Below are positions 7,486-15,951 of a stretch of DNA of 64,000 nucleotides, piece after piece; position 1 is the stretch's first letter; the number at the start of each line of letters is the position of its first letter. This stretch comes from JAHEEL01 sp942491345 (lineage in GTDB: Bacteria > Actinomycetota > Acidimicrobiia > Spongiisociales > UBA5794): NCBI GenBank assembly GCA_942491345.1, contig CALOAN010000021.1, positions 62,001-126,000 on the forward strand, read 5' to 3'. A program made the position numbers and the translations under genes. Below the pieces are notes generated by a model, which saw nothing but the letters and a program-made list of their open reading frames with translations, was not told the DNA's origin and made no database searches.

Positions 7486-8091
7486 ATGGCTCGCTACACC
7501 GGACCGAGGACCAAAGTGAGCCGCAGGGCTCGGCAACTCCTCGACGACAACAAAGCGAAGTACTTCGATCGCCGGCCCTACCCGCCGGGTGAACACGGGC
7601 GCGGTCGTATTCGCGAGTCCCAGTACCTCGTTCAGCTTCGCGAGAAGCAGAAGCTGAAGTTCATCTACGGCGTGCTCGAGAAGCAATTCCGGCGCTACTA
7701 CAAAGAAGCAGCGCGCCAGAGCGGCATCACAGGCACCGTCCTCCTCCAGATCCTCGAAAGCCGACTCGACAACGTCGTGTATCGGTCGGGTCTGGCATCG
7801 ACGCGTCCCCAAGCGCGCCAACTCGTCAACCATGGGCACTTCCTCGTCAACGGCAAGCGGGTCGATATCCCGTCGTACCAAGTGCGAAAGGACGACGTTG
7901 TCTCGGTCAAGGAACGGAGCCTCGAGATCCTTCCGATCATGATTGCCGTCGACACGGGAGACCGGACGGTCCCCGAGTGGATGGACGTCAACACCCAGGA
8001 ACGCACAATCACCATTCGGGATCTGCCCAGCAGGGAACAGATCGACACCCAGATCCAAGAACAGCTCGTCGTCGAGTTGTACTCCAAGTAG
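7486..8091 (+). CDS. rpsD: Ribosomal protein uS4
   Basis: This 201-residue protein starts at the ATG of MARYTGPRTKVSRR, 2 nt after rpsK. An in-frame start further upstream would lie inside rpsK and is not conserved. The N-terminal domain nucleates 16S rRNA folding. An S4 RNA-binding domain covers about residues 92-155 (RLDNVVYRSGLASTRPQAR, then VNHGHFLVNGKRV). In many bacteria S4 represses this operon by binding its leader; whether the leader at 6409-6595 does this cannot be judged by eye. It is the zinc-free form, with no N-terminal Cys cluster. Confidence 0.97.
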   Translation: MARYTGPRTKVSRRARQLLDDNKAKYFDRRPYPPGEHGRGRIRESQYLVQLREKQKLKFIYGVLEKQFRRYYKEAARQSGITGTVLLQILESRLDNVVYRSGLASTRPQARQLVNHGHFLVNGKRVDIPSYQVRKDDVVSVKERSLEILPIMIAVDTGDRTVPEWMDVNTQERTITIRDLPSREQIDTQIQEQLVVELYSK

Positions 8092-8122
8092 TAGTCCCCA
8101 TAAGCGAAAGGGGAGTCTCTCC

Positions 8123-9085
8123 GTGCTGATCACGCAGCGGCCCACCATCGAAGAAGAAAACGTCAACGAGACTCGTTCACGGTTCATCGTTGAACCACTA
8201 GAGCCGGGTTTCGGCTACACGCTCGGAAACACAATGCGGCGAACGCTGCTGTCTCGGATTCCCGGTGCTGCGATCACGTCCGTTCGGATCGAAGGCGTTC
8301 AACATGAGTTCTCGACGATCGAGGGCGTTGTTGAAGACGTCGTCGACTTCATCTTGAACCTCAAGCAAGTCGTGCTTCGTATCGACGCCGAAGGCCCACA
8401 AACCCTCTACCTGTCTGCACAGGGCAAGGGTGAGGTCACTGCAGGCGACATACAGGCGCCTGCCGGCGTGGAAGTCGTCAACACCGACCACCATCTGGCG
8501 ACGCTGTCAGCCTCGGCGAAGCTCGAGGTCGAAATGGGAGCCGGCCGTGGTGTCGGTTATCGAAGCGCAGACAAGAACAAGACTTCCGATGCGATCGGCG
8601 TCATGCCGATCGACTCGATCTACTCGCCGGTGCGCAAGGTTGCCTATCGCGTGGAGAGCACTCAGGTCGGTCAGATGACCGACTTCGACAAGCTCATCCT
8701 CGATGTCGAGACCGATGGCTCGGTGACACCCGCCGAGTCGATCTCGTCGGCCGGCGGCACGCTGCGGAATCTCTTCGACCTGTTCTCCGACATGGAGGAC
8801 TACGACGCACTCGAGCTCGATGAGATCATCCAGCCCGAAGCAGCCGGCCAGGAGCATCTCGATCTCCCGATCGAGGCCCTCGATCTGTCGGAACGCCCGC
8901 GGAACTGCCTGCGCAGAGCCCAGGTGCAAACCGTTGGCGAGTTGATCGAAAAGAGCGAAGAGGATCTGCTGAACATCACCAACTTCGGGCAGAAGTCGCT
9001 CGAAGAGGTTGTTGCGAAGCTCGACGAGCTCGGGTTCTCGCTCCGTTCGATCGCCGACTCCGAGTCGACGGAGAGCGTTGTCTAA
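8123..9085 (+). CDS. rpoA: RNA polymerase alpha subunit
   Basis: A 320-residue subunit that starts with GTG at 8123 (MLITQRPTIEEE), matching the usual start and preceded by GAAAGGGGAG. The N-terminal domain has the dimer motif LEPGFGYTLGNTMRRTLL and assembles beta and beta-prime. The C-terminal domain from about residue 245 (LDLPIEALDLSERPRNCLRRAQVQTVGELI ends with NFGQKSLEEV) contacts UP elements and activators. Longer in-frame starts upstream overlap rpsD and are rejected. The TAA overlaps rplQ by one base. Confidence 0.97.
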   Translation: MLITQRPTIEEENVNETRSRFIVEPLEPGFGYTLGNTMRRTLLSRIPGAAITSVRIEGVQHEFSTIEGVVEDVVDFILNLKQVVLRIDAEGPQTLYLSAQGKGEVTAGDIQAPAGVEVVNTDHHLATLSASAKLEVEMGAGRGVGYRSADKNKTSDAIGVMPIDSIYSPVRKVAYRVESTQVGQMTDFDKLILDVETDGSVTPAESISSAGGTLRNLFDLFSDMEDYDALELDEIIQPEAAGQEHLDLPIEALDLSERPRNCLRRAQVQTVGELIEKSEEDLLNITNFGQKSLEEVVAKLDELGFSLRSIADSESTESVV

Positions 9086-9435
9086 TGCCAAGACCGAAGA
9101 GAGGGGCCCGCCTCGGCGGCAGCCCTCAGCACCAGCGCAAGATCCTTGCCAACATGACGGCCCAGCTCATTGTTCACGAGCGGGTGACGACGACCCACGC
9201 GAAGGCTCGTGAAGTTCGGCCGTACGCCGAGAAGATCATCACGAAGGCTCGTCGCGGCGATCTTCACGCTCGCCGGCTCGTGCTCGCGAAGATCGGTGAC
9301 AACGACGTCGTTACGAAGCTGTTCGACGAGGTCGGCCCGCGGTACGCCGATCGGCCGGGTGGCTACACACGGATCACGAAGCTCGGCCCGCGCCGTGGCG
9401 ACGGTTCCGAGATGGCGGTTATTGAGTTGGTCTGA
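9085..9435 (+). CDS. rplQ: Ribosomal protein bL17
   Basis: A 116-residue 50S protein near the exit tunnel. It starts MPRPKRGARLGGSPQHQRKI and continues LIVHERVTTTHAKAREVRPYAEKIIT, both diagnostic of L17, and ends shortly after TKLGPRRGDGSEMAVIEL. It is the last gene of the operon, overlapping rpoA by one base, and is followed 30 nt later by a clear intrinsic terminator. Confidence 0.97.
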   Translation: MPRPKRGARLGGSPQHQRKILANMTAQLIVHERVTTTHAKAREVRPYAEKIITKARRGDLHARRLVLAKIGDNDVVTKLFDEVGPRYADRPGGYTRITKLGPRRGDGSEMAVIELV

Positions 9436-9465
9436 GTCGCAGGGAGCGAATCAAGAACAACGGAG

Positions 9466-9491
9466 CGCTCCGATTTCGGTCGGAGCGTTTT
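9466..9491 (+). terminator. Intrinsic terminator of the rplQ operon
   Basis: An 8-bp stem, CGCTCCGA (9466-9473) with TCGGAGCG (9480-9487), with a TTTCGG loop and then TTTT. Confidence 0.9.
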
Positions 9492-9524
9492 CGCGTCGGC
9501 CGGGCCCGGGTACGCTCTCCGGGC

Positions 9525-10055
9525 ATGATGACCATCGAAGCTCTGCTCCTCAGTACCGGCGACATCGCCCCGCCTGCGGTGGTGGGCCGTGCGCTCGAAC
9601 TCGTCGAGTCGGGGGACTCGACCAACCGCGATCGGTTTGATCCCGGGCACTTCACTGCGTCGGGGTTTGTCGTGTCGCCTGATGGGTCGTCGCTTCTCCT
9701 CATCCATCACCGGAGGCTCCAACGGTGGCTCCAGCCGGGTGGCCACATCGATCCGGAGGACGTTTCACCGATTGCCGCGGCGGCTCGTGAGGTCCTCGAG
9801 GAGACCGGGATCGCCACCGAACCGATCCTTGAAGGACTCATCGACCTCGACATCCATCCAATACCCCCGCGTGTGCCGGAACCGTCCCACGAGCACTTTG
9901 ACCTTCGGTTCGCCTTTCGAGCGCTCGATGCAGATGTGGTCGCCGATGAGGAGGTCAACGATGCCGCGTGGGTCCCCTTGTCGCAGATCGAATCGTACGG
10001 TGTTGATGTCTCCGTGGTCCGCGGTGCCGGACGGCTTGAACGGGCATGCTCGTGA
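9525..10055 (+). CDS. Nudix hydrolase
   Basis: A 176-residue Nudix-fold hydrolase. The Nudix box is readable as GGHIDPEDVSPIAAAAREVLEETGI in overlapping parts: G, five residues, E, then REVLEETGI. The stretch between E and R is nine residues instead of seven, a small loop insertion. The catalytic Glu pair and Arg are kept, so Mg-dependent pyrophosphohydrolase activity on a nucleoside diphosphate derivative is likely, with unknown substrate. A TACGCT -10 box lies 8 nt before the ATG and there is no Shine-Dalgarno site, so the mRNA is probably leaderless. It stands alone between the L17 terminator and a small membrane protein gene. Confidence 0.88.
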   Translation: MMTIEALLLSTGDIAPPAVVGRALELVESGDSTNRDRFDPGHFTASGFVVSPDGSSLLLIHHRRLQRWLQPGGHIDPEDVSPIAAAAREVLEETGIATEPILEGLIDLDIHPIPPRVPEPSHEHFDLRFAFRALDADVVADEEVNDAAWVPLSQIESYGVDVSVVRGAGRLERACS

Positions 10056-10097
10056 CGGCTCACCGGTAGTCTGACGATCCCAGACCGAAGGCAACCG

Positions 10098-10622
10098 ATG
10101 GGCGCCGTTCTCAACCGACTCTTGCAGACGATCCGTTTCGATCGCGACGCCTTCGTGTGGATGGAGTTCAACGACCGAGCAACGGGTGACGCGCTCATCA
10201 TCGTTGCAATCACCGAGGTGCTTTTTCTCATTGCGGGTGGCACCCCCCTCTTCGGGCTGGTGACGAGCTTCACGGCTGTCATGTCGTCGCTGCTGTCAGC
10301 CATCATGTTCTGGCTGATCTACAGCGGCCTGGTGTACGCGGTCGTCGTGTATCTCTTCCGGGGCGATGGCCACTACCCGATCTACCTCCGGATGGCCGGT
10401 TTCGCCTTCCCGACGCTGCTGCTGACGATCGCTTCGGCGCAGATCTTCGGCAATGATCTCATTGCGACGCTTGTCGGCTCGCTTTGGTTCCTTCTCGTGG
10501 TCGCATATGGGACCCACTACGTGTCCGATCTCCCGCTTGACCGCTCGATCGTCGCTGCTGTGCTCGGATGGGCCGGGTGGATCGTTGTCTCGACGATCCT
10601 CGGCGGCTTCAGCCTGTTCTAG
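10098..10622 (+). CDS. Yip1-like integral membrane protein
   Basis: A 174-residue protein with about five hydrophobic segments (from ALIIVAITEVLFLIA to AAVLGWAGWIVVSTILGGF) and a short cytoplasmic start. The spacing of helices and the YLFRGDGHYPIYLRMAGFA loop resemble bacterial Yip1-domain proteins, whose function is poorly known. A -10-like TAGTCT (10067) precedes it. It lies 12 nt upstream of truA and is probably co-transcribed with it. Family call is by pattern only. Confidence 0.7.
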   Translation: MGAVLNRLLQTIRFDRDAFVWMEFNDRATGDALIIVAITEVLFLIAGGTPLFGLVTSFTAVMSSLLSAIMFWLIYSGLVYAVVVYLFRGDGHYPIYLRMAGFAFPTLLLTIASAQIFGNDLIATLVGSLWFLLVVAYGTHYVSDLPLDRSIVAAVLGWAGWIVVSTILGGFSLF

Positions 10623-10634
10623 GAGCTTTGCGGG

Positions 10635-11366
10635 ATGCCGACGTATCGGATCGACGTCGCCTACGACGGAACGGGATTTCACGGCTACGCGCGCCAGGGT
10701 GGTCTGCGGACGGTGCAAGGTGAGTTCGAGACCGCGCTGTTCCATCGAATCGGAGAGGTCAGAACGGCGGTCGCCGGCCGGACCGACGCTGGAGTCCATG
10801 CCGCCGGCCAGGTCATCAGCTTCACCGTCGACGACTCGCTCGACATCGGGACGCTCCAGCGCAGTCTGAACAGCCAGCTCCGTCCGGAGATAGCGGTGTA
10901 CGCCGTTTCAGAGGTTCCGGACGCTTTCCATGCGCGCTTCTCCGCTACCGGACGCCGGTATCGCTATCGCATCTGGAACGCTCCGGTGCACGATCCCCTC
11001 TCGGTGAGGACCACCTGGCACATATCCGAGCCGCTTGATGTTCCAGCGATGGACCGCGCGGTTGCATCGCTTGTCGGAACCCACGACTTCGCTTCGTTTT
11101 GCCGCAAGGCTGGCGGCCTCAGCGCGGTGCGCGAACTCAGGGAAGCGGTCTGGAGCCGGAAGGGGGACGTCGTCGAACTGCTGATCGCCGCCAACGCTTT
11201 CTGCCACCACATGGTCCGATCCATCGTCTCAACCTCGGTCGAAGTCGGGCGCGGTCGCCTCGATCCGGAGGTGGCGCTGGAGATTCTGGAGCGGCGTGAT
11301 CGCTCCTTCGCATCGGGCAGTGCCCCATCACGAGGCCTCACCCTCATCTCGGTGGAGTACCAATAG
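10635..11366 (+). CDS. truA: tRNA pseudouridine(38-40) synthase TruA
   Basis: A 243-residue enzyme that isomerises U38-40 of tRNA anticodon arms. The catalytic Asp is in AGRTDAGVHAAGQV (about residue 51). The second conserved region RYRYRIWN and the C-terminal FCHHMVRSIV motif are present. The start ATG follows GGAGCTTTGCGGG. The gene stands between the Yip1-like gene and the rplM-rpsI pair, a common actinobacterial neighbourhood (rplQ-truA-rplM-rpsI). Confidence 0.96.
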   Translation: MPTYRIDVAYDGTGFHGYARQGGLRTVQGEFETALFHRIGEVRTAVAGRTDAGVHAAGQVISFTVDDSLDIGTLQRSLNSQLRPEIAVYAVSEVPDAFHARFSATGRRYRYRIWNAPVHDPLSVRTTWHISEPLDVPAMDRAVASLVGTHDFASFCRKAGGLSAVRELREAVWSRKGDVVELLIAANAFCHHMVRSIVSTSVEVGRGRLDPEVALEILERRDRSFASGSAPSRGLTLISVEYQ

Positions 11367-11385
11367 CGCGTACCCAGGGTTCTCC
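11367..11385 (+). repeat. CGCGTACC-type repeat, single arm
   Basis: CGCGTACCCAGGGTTCTCC starts directly after the truA stop codon. It matches 18 of 19 bases of one arm of the hairpin at 38702-38756 and shares 15 identical bases with the other arm. Confidence 0.6.
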
Positions 11386-11425
11386 ACCTCGTATGCGGCG
11401 CTGTCAGCCCACGGAATGGATCCGG

Positions 11426-11455
11426 TTGGCCTTATGTTCTGCGACCCGATAGCAT
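11426..11455 (+). promoter_or_regulatory. Promoter of rplM-rpsI
   Basis: TTGGCC (11426-11431) and TAGCAT (11450-11455) have an 18-nt spacer. This leaves a GC-rich 54-nt leader (GGGTCCGCTCCCGGGTCC) before rplM that could carry an L13-type control structure. Confidence 0.6.
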
Positions 11456-11509
11456 TCGGGTCCGCTCCCGGGTCCCCGGGGGTGGTTTCGTGCCGTCTGA
11501 GGACTCCCG

Positions 11510-11974
11510 ATGAAAGCCAAGCTGCAAAGAACATTCACGCCCACGCCCGCCGATATCGATCGGAGCTGGTACGTCGTTGATGCCGAGGGGATCCCACTCG
11601 GGCGTCTCGCCTCAGAGGTCGCGCAGATCCTGCGCGGCAAGCACAAGCCGACCTACGCGCCGCACATGGACATGGGTGACTACGTCATCGTCATCAACGC
11701 CGGCAAGGTCGCCGTGACCGGCAACAAGGAGACCGACAAGGTCTACCACCGCCACTCCGGCTACCCGGGCGGCCTACGCTCGCACAACCTCGCCTACGTG
11801 AGGACGCAACACCCCCAGCGCCTCGTGCAAGACGCCGTCAAAGGGATGATTCCAAAGAATCGTCTTGGTCGCCAGATCCTCACCAAGCTCAAGGTCTACG
11901 CCGATTCGGAGCATCCGCATGAGGCCCAGAAGCCCCAATCTCTCACCCTCAAATACCGAAAGGCTGAAGCCTGA
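11510..11974 (+). CDS. rplM: Ribosomal protein uL13
   Basis: A 154-residue 50S assembly protein, recognised by RSWYVVDAEGIPLGRLASEVAQILRGKHKPTYAPH (read in parts), the VINAGKVAVTGNK segment and the VKGMIPKNRLGRQ motif. It runs slightly longer than average at the N-terminus. Its own promoter lies upstream. The TGA overlaps the ATG of rpsI by one base, giving the standard L13-S9 pair. Confidence 0.97.
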   Translation: MKAKLQRTFTPTPADIDRSWYVVDAEGIPLGRLASEVAQILRGKHKPTYAPHMDMGDYVIVINAGKVAVTGNKETDKVYHRHSGYPGGLRSHNLAYVRTQHPQRLVQDAVKGMIPKNRLGRQILTKLKVYADSEHPHEAQKPQSLTLKYRKAEA

Positions 11975-12366
11975 TGACGAAACCGATTGCTCAGGCCACC
12001 GGCCGCCGGAAGACCGCCGTCGCCAGAGTCAGGCTTCTCGACGGTACCGGGCAGTTCACCCTCAACGGGAAGAGCCTCGACGACTTCTTCCCCGAGCCGT
12101 CACATCGCCTTCGAATCGTTGAGCCGCTCAAGCTGACCGAACTCGAGGGACGCTACGACATCTCGGCAACCCTCGAAGGTGGAGGCACCACCGGACAGAG
12201 CGACGCGCTCCGACTCGGAATCGCCCGAGCGCTTGTTGAGATTGATCCGGATCTTCGCCCCGCCCTCAAGAAGGCCGGACTGCTTCGCCGTGACGACCGC
12301 AAAGTCGAGCGCAAGAAGTACGGTCTTCGCAAGGCACGCCGCGCTCCGCAGTTCACGAAGCGCTGA
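11974..12366 (+). CDS. rpsI: Ribosomal protein uS9
   Basis: A 130-residue 30S protein starting MTKPIAQATGRRKTAVARVRL and ending in the conserved basic tail RKYGLRKARRAPQFTKR, whose last Arg contacts P-site tRNA. The GGGTTGQSDALRLGIARAL segment is typical. It is translationally coupled to rplM by a one-base overlap. glmM follows after 48 nt without an evident terminator, so read-through into glmM is possible. Confidence 0.97.
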   Translation: MTKPIAQATGRRKTAVARVRLLDGTGQFTLNGKSLDDFFPEPSHRLRIVEPLKLTELEGRYDISATLEGGGTTGQSDALRLGIARALVEIDPDLRPALKKAGLLRRDDRKVERKKYGLRKARRAPQFTKR

Positions 12367-12414
12367 TTCAGGCACTGGACCTGCTCAACATCGACCGCAA
12401 CGGGGGTATTCGGC

Positions 12415-13728
12415 ATGGCTGAGAGGCACCTCTTCGGAACCGACGGTGTTCGTGGTGTCGCAAACGAGGGGCTCACCCCCGAGATCGCTTTCGATCTTGC
12501 CCGCGCTGCCGGAGAAGGCCGGGACGGCCACGTGGTGGTCGGGCGCGACACGAGACGATCGGGCCCGATGCTCTCCGCCGCATTGATGGCGGGATTCAAC
12601 TCGGTGGGTGTGGACACCATCGACCTCGGCATCATCCCGGTTGGTGCGGTATCGCGCCTCGTTCGCGACTCCGGTGCCACCTACGGCGCCATGGTGAGCG
12701 CCTCACACAACCCGGCTGCGGACAACGGCATCAAGTTCTTCGGGCCAAATGGGACCAAGCTGTCGGATGATGACGAGGCCGCCGTTGAGGCGCGCTACTT
12801 CGAGGGAGCGCCGTGGCATCGGAGTGTCGGCCCCAAGGTCGGAATCCAAACGGTGATGGGCGATGCCGTTGACCGCTACATCGACAAGATTGTTCAGCCG
12901 GTCGAGTATTCGATGCGCGGCCTCGAGTTCTTGGTCGACGCCGCAAACGGAGCCGCGTTTCTCGCCGCACCTACCCTCTTCGAACGAGTCGGTGCGACGG
13001 TGGAGGTCATCAACGCAGATCCGGACGGCATGAACATCAATCGGGGGTGCGGCGCAACCCATCCCGAGGCCATGGTCGACAAAGCACGCGGGCGGGTCGG
13101 CCTGTCGTTCGATGGAGACGCCGACCGGCTCATCGCAGTCGATGAGGACGGCGTTGTGGCCGATGGAGACGTCATCATGTCGATCTTTGCCCAGTGGATG
13201 AAGGAGCGGGGTCGGCTCAAGAACGACACTGTGGTGGCAACGGTGATGTCGAACCTTGGCTTCCGCAAGGCGATGGAACGGCTCGGAATCGTGGTCATCG
13301 AGACGGACGTCGGCGACCGTTACGTCCTCGAAGCGATGCGCACGTCCCGCGCCGTCATCGGAGGAGAACAGTCAGGCCACGTCCTGCTGGAGGATCGGGC
13401 CACCGGCGATGGGCTGCGTACTGCCCTACGCCTGATGGAGGTCATGGCGTCTACCGGTAAGGAACTCAGGGAACTACGCACCGTCATGGAGGCTTATCCC
13501 CAGGTTCTGACCAACGTCACGGTAAGGGACAAGGCCTACATGCACAACACAGCAGTGGTGGCGTCCATCGCAGAGGCGGAGCGTGCCCTCGGCGGCCGCG
13601 GCAGACTCCTTGTCCGTGCCTCGGGAACGGAACCGTTCGTGAGGGTCATGGTCGAAGCCCCTTCGTCCGCCGAAGCCGCCGACGTCGCGGCCCTCGTGGC
13701 CAAGACGGTCGAAGCAGAGTTGGCGTAG
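12415..13728 (+). CDS. glmM: Phosphoglucosamine mutase
   Basis: A 437-residue enzyme converting glucosamine-6-phosphate to glucosamine-1-phosphate for UDP-GlcNAc and peptidoglycan. The active-site phosphoserine lies in MVSASHNP (Ser97). The magnesium loop DGDADR is near residue 233, the sugar-binding GEQSGH near 318 and the phosphate-binding RASGTEPFVRVM near the end. ATTCGGCATGGCTGAG gives the start, with only a weak ribosome site. glmS follows after a heptad repeat and a glmS ribozyme, so the two consecutive enzymes of amino-sugar synthesis sit side by side with separate RNA-level control of the second. Confidence 0.96.
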   Translation: MAERHLFGTDGVRGVANEGLTPEIAFDLARAAGEGRDGHVVVGRDTRRSGPMLSAALMAGFNSVGVDTIDLGIIPVGAVSRLVRDSGATYGAMVSASHNPAADNGIKFFGPNGTKLSDDDEAAVEARYFEGAPWHRSVGPKVGIQTVMGDAVDRYIDKIVQPVEYSMRGLEFLVDAANGAAFLAAPTLFERVGATVEVINADPDGMNINRGCGATHPEAMVDKARGRVGLSFDGDADRLIAVDEDGVVADGDVIMSIFAQWMKERGRLKNDTVVATVMSNLGFRKAMERLGIVVIETDVGDRYVLEAMRTSRAVIGGEQSGHVLLEDRATGDGLRTALRLMEVMASTGKELRELRTVMEAYPQVLTNVTVRDKAYMHNTAVVASIAEAERALGGRGRLLVRASGTEPFVRVMVEAPSSAEAADVAALVAKTVEAELA

Positions 13729-13777
13729 AAGCTGGCCTCCCCCTCTTCGACCGAGCTCCCGTCCGGCCGCAGCGACC

Positions 13778-13851
13778 GGTCTCCGGTCTCGTGTCTCATG
13801 TCTCATGTCTCCGGTCTCGTGTCTCGTGTCTCATCTCTCAAGTCTCGCTAC
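13778..13851 (+). repeat. GTCTCNN heptad element 2 between glmM and glmS
   Basis: Ten consecutive 7-nt units of the type NGTCTCN (13778-13847) run in strict register. The element ends in GTCTCGCTAC (13842-13851), the same edge as in elements 1 and, inverted, 7. It lacks the opposite-orientation arm. Confidence 0.85.
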
Positions 13852-13887
13852 TCTTCTCCCCACAACTGAACGACCGACCGGAGAACA

Positions 13888-14036
13888 TCCAAGCGCCTGC
13901 CCTCGCGACTCGCGAGGTGACGAGGAAGAGGGATTATCGAACAGTCGGCGGGTGCCCTCTCGGCCGCTCACGGTCGTTACGGGGTCGGGCAAAACCCGGG
14001 AGTGATTCCGGGGACAAACCCCCCCTTGTGAGCCGG
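13888..14036 (+). ncRNA. glmS ribozyme (GlcN6P-activated self-cleaving riboswitch)
   Basis: The stretch matches the glmS ribozyme consensus in order: AGCGCC at the cleavage site (between 13892 and 13893), a P1 hairpin CCTCGC/GCGAGG (13901-13917), TGACGAGG (13917-13924), GAGGG then ATTATCGAA, TCGGCGGGTGCC, the closing CCCTCT arm, and downstream GGACAAAC in the P4 region. It sits about 50 nt before the glmS ribosome site, exactly where the class occurs. Known members bind glucosamine-6-phosphate, cleave their own leader and lower glmS mRNA. The class is best known in Firmicutes. Confidence 0.88.
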
Positions 14037-14087
14037 GACATCGTCCCGGAGCGCCCTCCGGTCCACAACCTCAAGGAGGTAGCGCGC

Positions 14088-15911
14088 GTGTGTGGAATCA
14101 TGGGCTATGTCGGCCCTCACGAAGCGGCTCCCATCATCATGGATGGGTTGCGACGTCTCGAGTACCGGGGCTACGACTCGGCTGGCGTTGCTGTAGCCAA
14201 CGGATCGATCGATGTTCGGAAGGCCGAGGGGAAGATCGTCAATCTCGAGAACCGCCTCGAGGACGAACCGCTGGCCGGGACCATAGGAATTGGGCACACC
14301 CGTTGGGCGACGCACGGCGTGCCTAGTGATCTGAACGCGCATCCCCACACCGACCCAACCGGCGAGTTCGTCGTTGTGCACAACGGGATCATCGAGAACT
14401 TCCAGGCGCTGCGCGAGGATCTAGAAGCCGGCGGGGCAGTCCTCACTTCGCAGACCGACACGGAGATTCTCGCCCACCTGATCGCCGAGGAGTACACCGG
14501 GGATCTCGCGGCAGCGGTACGGCGCGCCGTTGAGCGGGCCGAAGGTGCGTATGCGCTGGTCGTGATGACAAAACGAGAGTCCCGCAAGATCGTGGCTGTC
14601 CGCAAGATCAGCCCGCTGGTGATCGGCCTCGGGAATGGTGAGACCTACCTTGCTTCTGATATTCCGGCGCTGCTTCACCGCACACGCGAATTCCTCATCA
14701 TCGAGGACGATGAACTCGTGACGCTCACGGAGGACGGCGCCGTCGTCGAGACGATCGACGGCGAGCCGATCGATCGCGCAGCGATCCACATCGATTGGGA
14801 TGCCGAGCAGGCCGAAAAGGGCGGATTCGACCACTTCATGCTCAAAGAGATCCACGAACAACCGACGGTGATCACCGAAACCCTCGGCGGGCGGATCGGC
14901 GAAGACGGCACCGTCTGGCTGGAACACACCGATTTCGATGATGAGTTCGCCAGAAACCTGGACACCGTGTGGATCACGGCATGCGGCACCGCCTATCACG
15001 CCGGGCTCGTCGGGCGGGAGATCTTCCAACGGGTGCTGCGACTCCCGACCATGGTCGAGTACGCACACGAGATGCGATATGCCGATCCCATGGTCAAGGC
15101 CGGCGACCTCACCATTGCGATCTCACAGTCCGGAGAGACCGCGGACACGCTTGCGGCCGCACGGCTCGCATCAGAGCGTGGTTCGCGCATGCTGGCGCTG
15201 ACGAACGTCGTCGGTTCGACATTGAGTCGCTACGCAGACGACGTGCTGTACACACGTGCCGGGCCCGAGATCTCGGTCGCATCAACAAAGGCCTACCTCG
15301 CAATGCTGATCGGCCAATACCTGCTGGCGCTCCGTCTAGGACTCGCGAGAGGCTCGATCGATCGGCAGCGCGCCGGTGAGATCGCTCGCGGACTTGCCCA
15401 ATTGCCTGCGCAGGTCGAGACAACCCTCGAGAACGAGGAGTCGATCGTCGAGGCAGCGCGTACAATCGTCGACGCCGACGACATCTACTTCATCGGGAGA
15501 GGTTTGGACTACGCCGTTGCGATGGAGGGCTCGCTCAAGTTGAAGGAGATCTCCTACCTCCACAGCGAGGCGATGCCCGCAGGTGAACTGAAGCACGGAA
15601 CGCTGGCGCTGATCACCGAGGATGTGCCGGTGGTGGTCGTCGTGACACAACGGGCAACCTACGACAAGACGATCTCAGCCGTGCAAGAGGTGAAGGCGCG
15701 GGGCGGGAAGATCATCGCCGTGGCCTACGACACCGACACGGAGATCGAGAAGTTCGCCGACCTCGTGTTGAGGATCCCGGAGACCGAAGACCTTCTGGCT
15801 CCTGTGAACGCCGCCGTCCCGCTGCAGTTGCTCGCGTATCACGTCGCACGGCTCCGCGGGCACGATATCGACCAGCCGCGTAACCTCGCGAAGTCGGTCA
15901 CCGTCGAATAG
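14088..15911 (+). CDS. glmS: Glutamine-fructose-6-phosphate aminotransferase
   Basis: A 607-residue enzyme that makes glucosamine-6-phosphate from fructose-6-phosphate and glutamine. The GTG at 14088 is chosen because the next codon is Cys (MCGIMGYVG), which must become the N-terminal nucleophile, and AAGGAGGT lies 8 nt upstream. The glutaminase domain covers about 1-240 (RGYDSAGVA, HTRWATHG). Two SIS isomerase domains follow (CGTAYHAG, SQSGETADT, STKAY) and the C-terminus ends NLAKSVTVE as in the family. A long in-frame extension upstream is the heptad repeat and ribozyme and is rejected. Expression is very likely controlled by the ribozyme just upstream. Confidence 0.97.
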   Translation: MCGIMGYVGPHEAAPIIMDGLRRLEYRGYDSAGVAVANGSIDVRKAEGKIVNLENRLEDEPLAGTIGIGHTRWATHGVPSDLNAHPHTDPTGEFVVVHNGIIENFQALREDLEAGGAVLTSQTDTEILAHLIAEEYTGDLAAAVRRAVERAEGAYALVVMTKRESRKIVAVRKISPLVIGLGNGETYLASDIPALLHRTREFLIIEDDELVTLTEDGAVVETIDGEPIDRAAIHIDWDAEQAEKGGFDHFMLKEIHEQPTVITETLGGRIGEDGTVWLEHTDFDDEFARNLDTVWITACGTAYHAGLVGREIFQRVLRLPTMVEYAHEMRYADPMVKAGDLTIAISQSGETADTLAAARLASERGSRMLALTNVVGSTLSRYADDVLYTRAGPEISVASTKAYLAMLIGQYLLALRLGLARGSIDRQRAGEIARGLAQLPAQVETTLENEESIVEAARTIVDADDIYFIGRGLDYAVAMEGSLKLKEISYLHSEAMPAGELKHGTLALITEDVPVVVVVTQRATYDKTISAVQEVKARGGKIIAVAYDTDTEIEKFADLVLRIPETEDLLAPVNAAVPLQLLAYHVARLRGHDIDQPRNLAKSVTVE

Positions 15912-15951
15912 GCATGCCGGCTGATCAGCAGTTCGGGATCGGGAGTGCACC

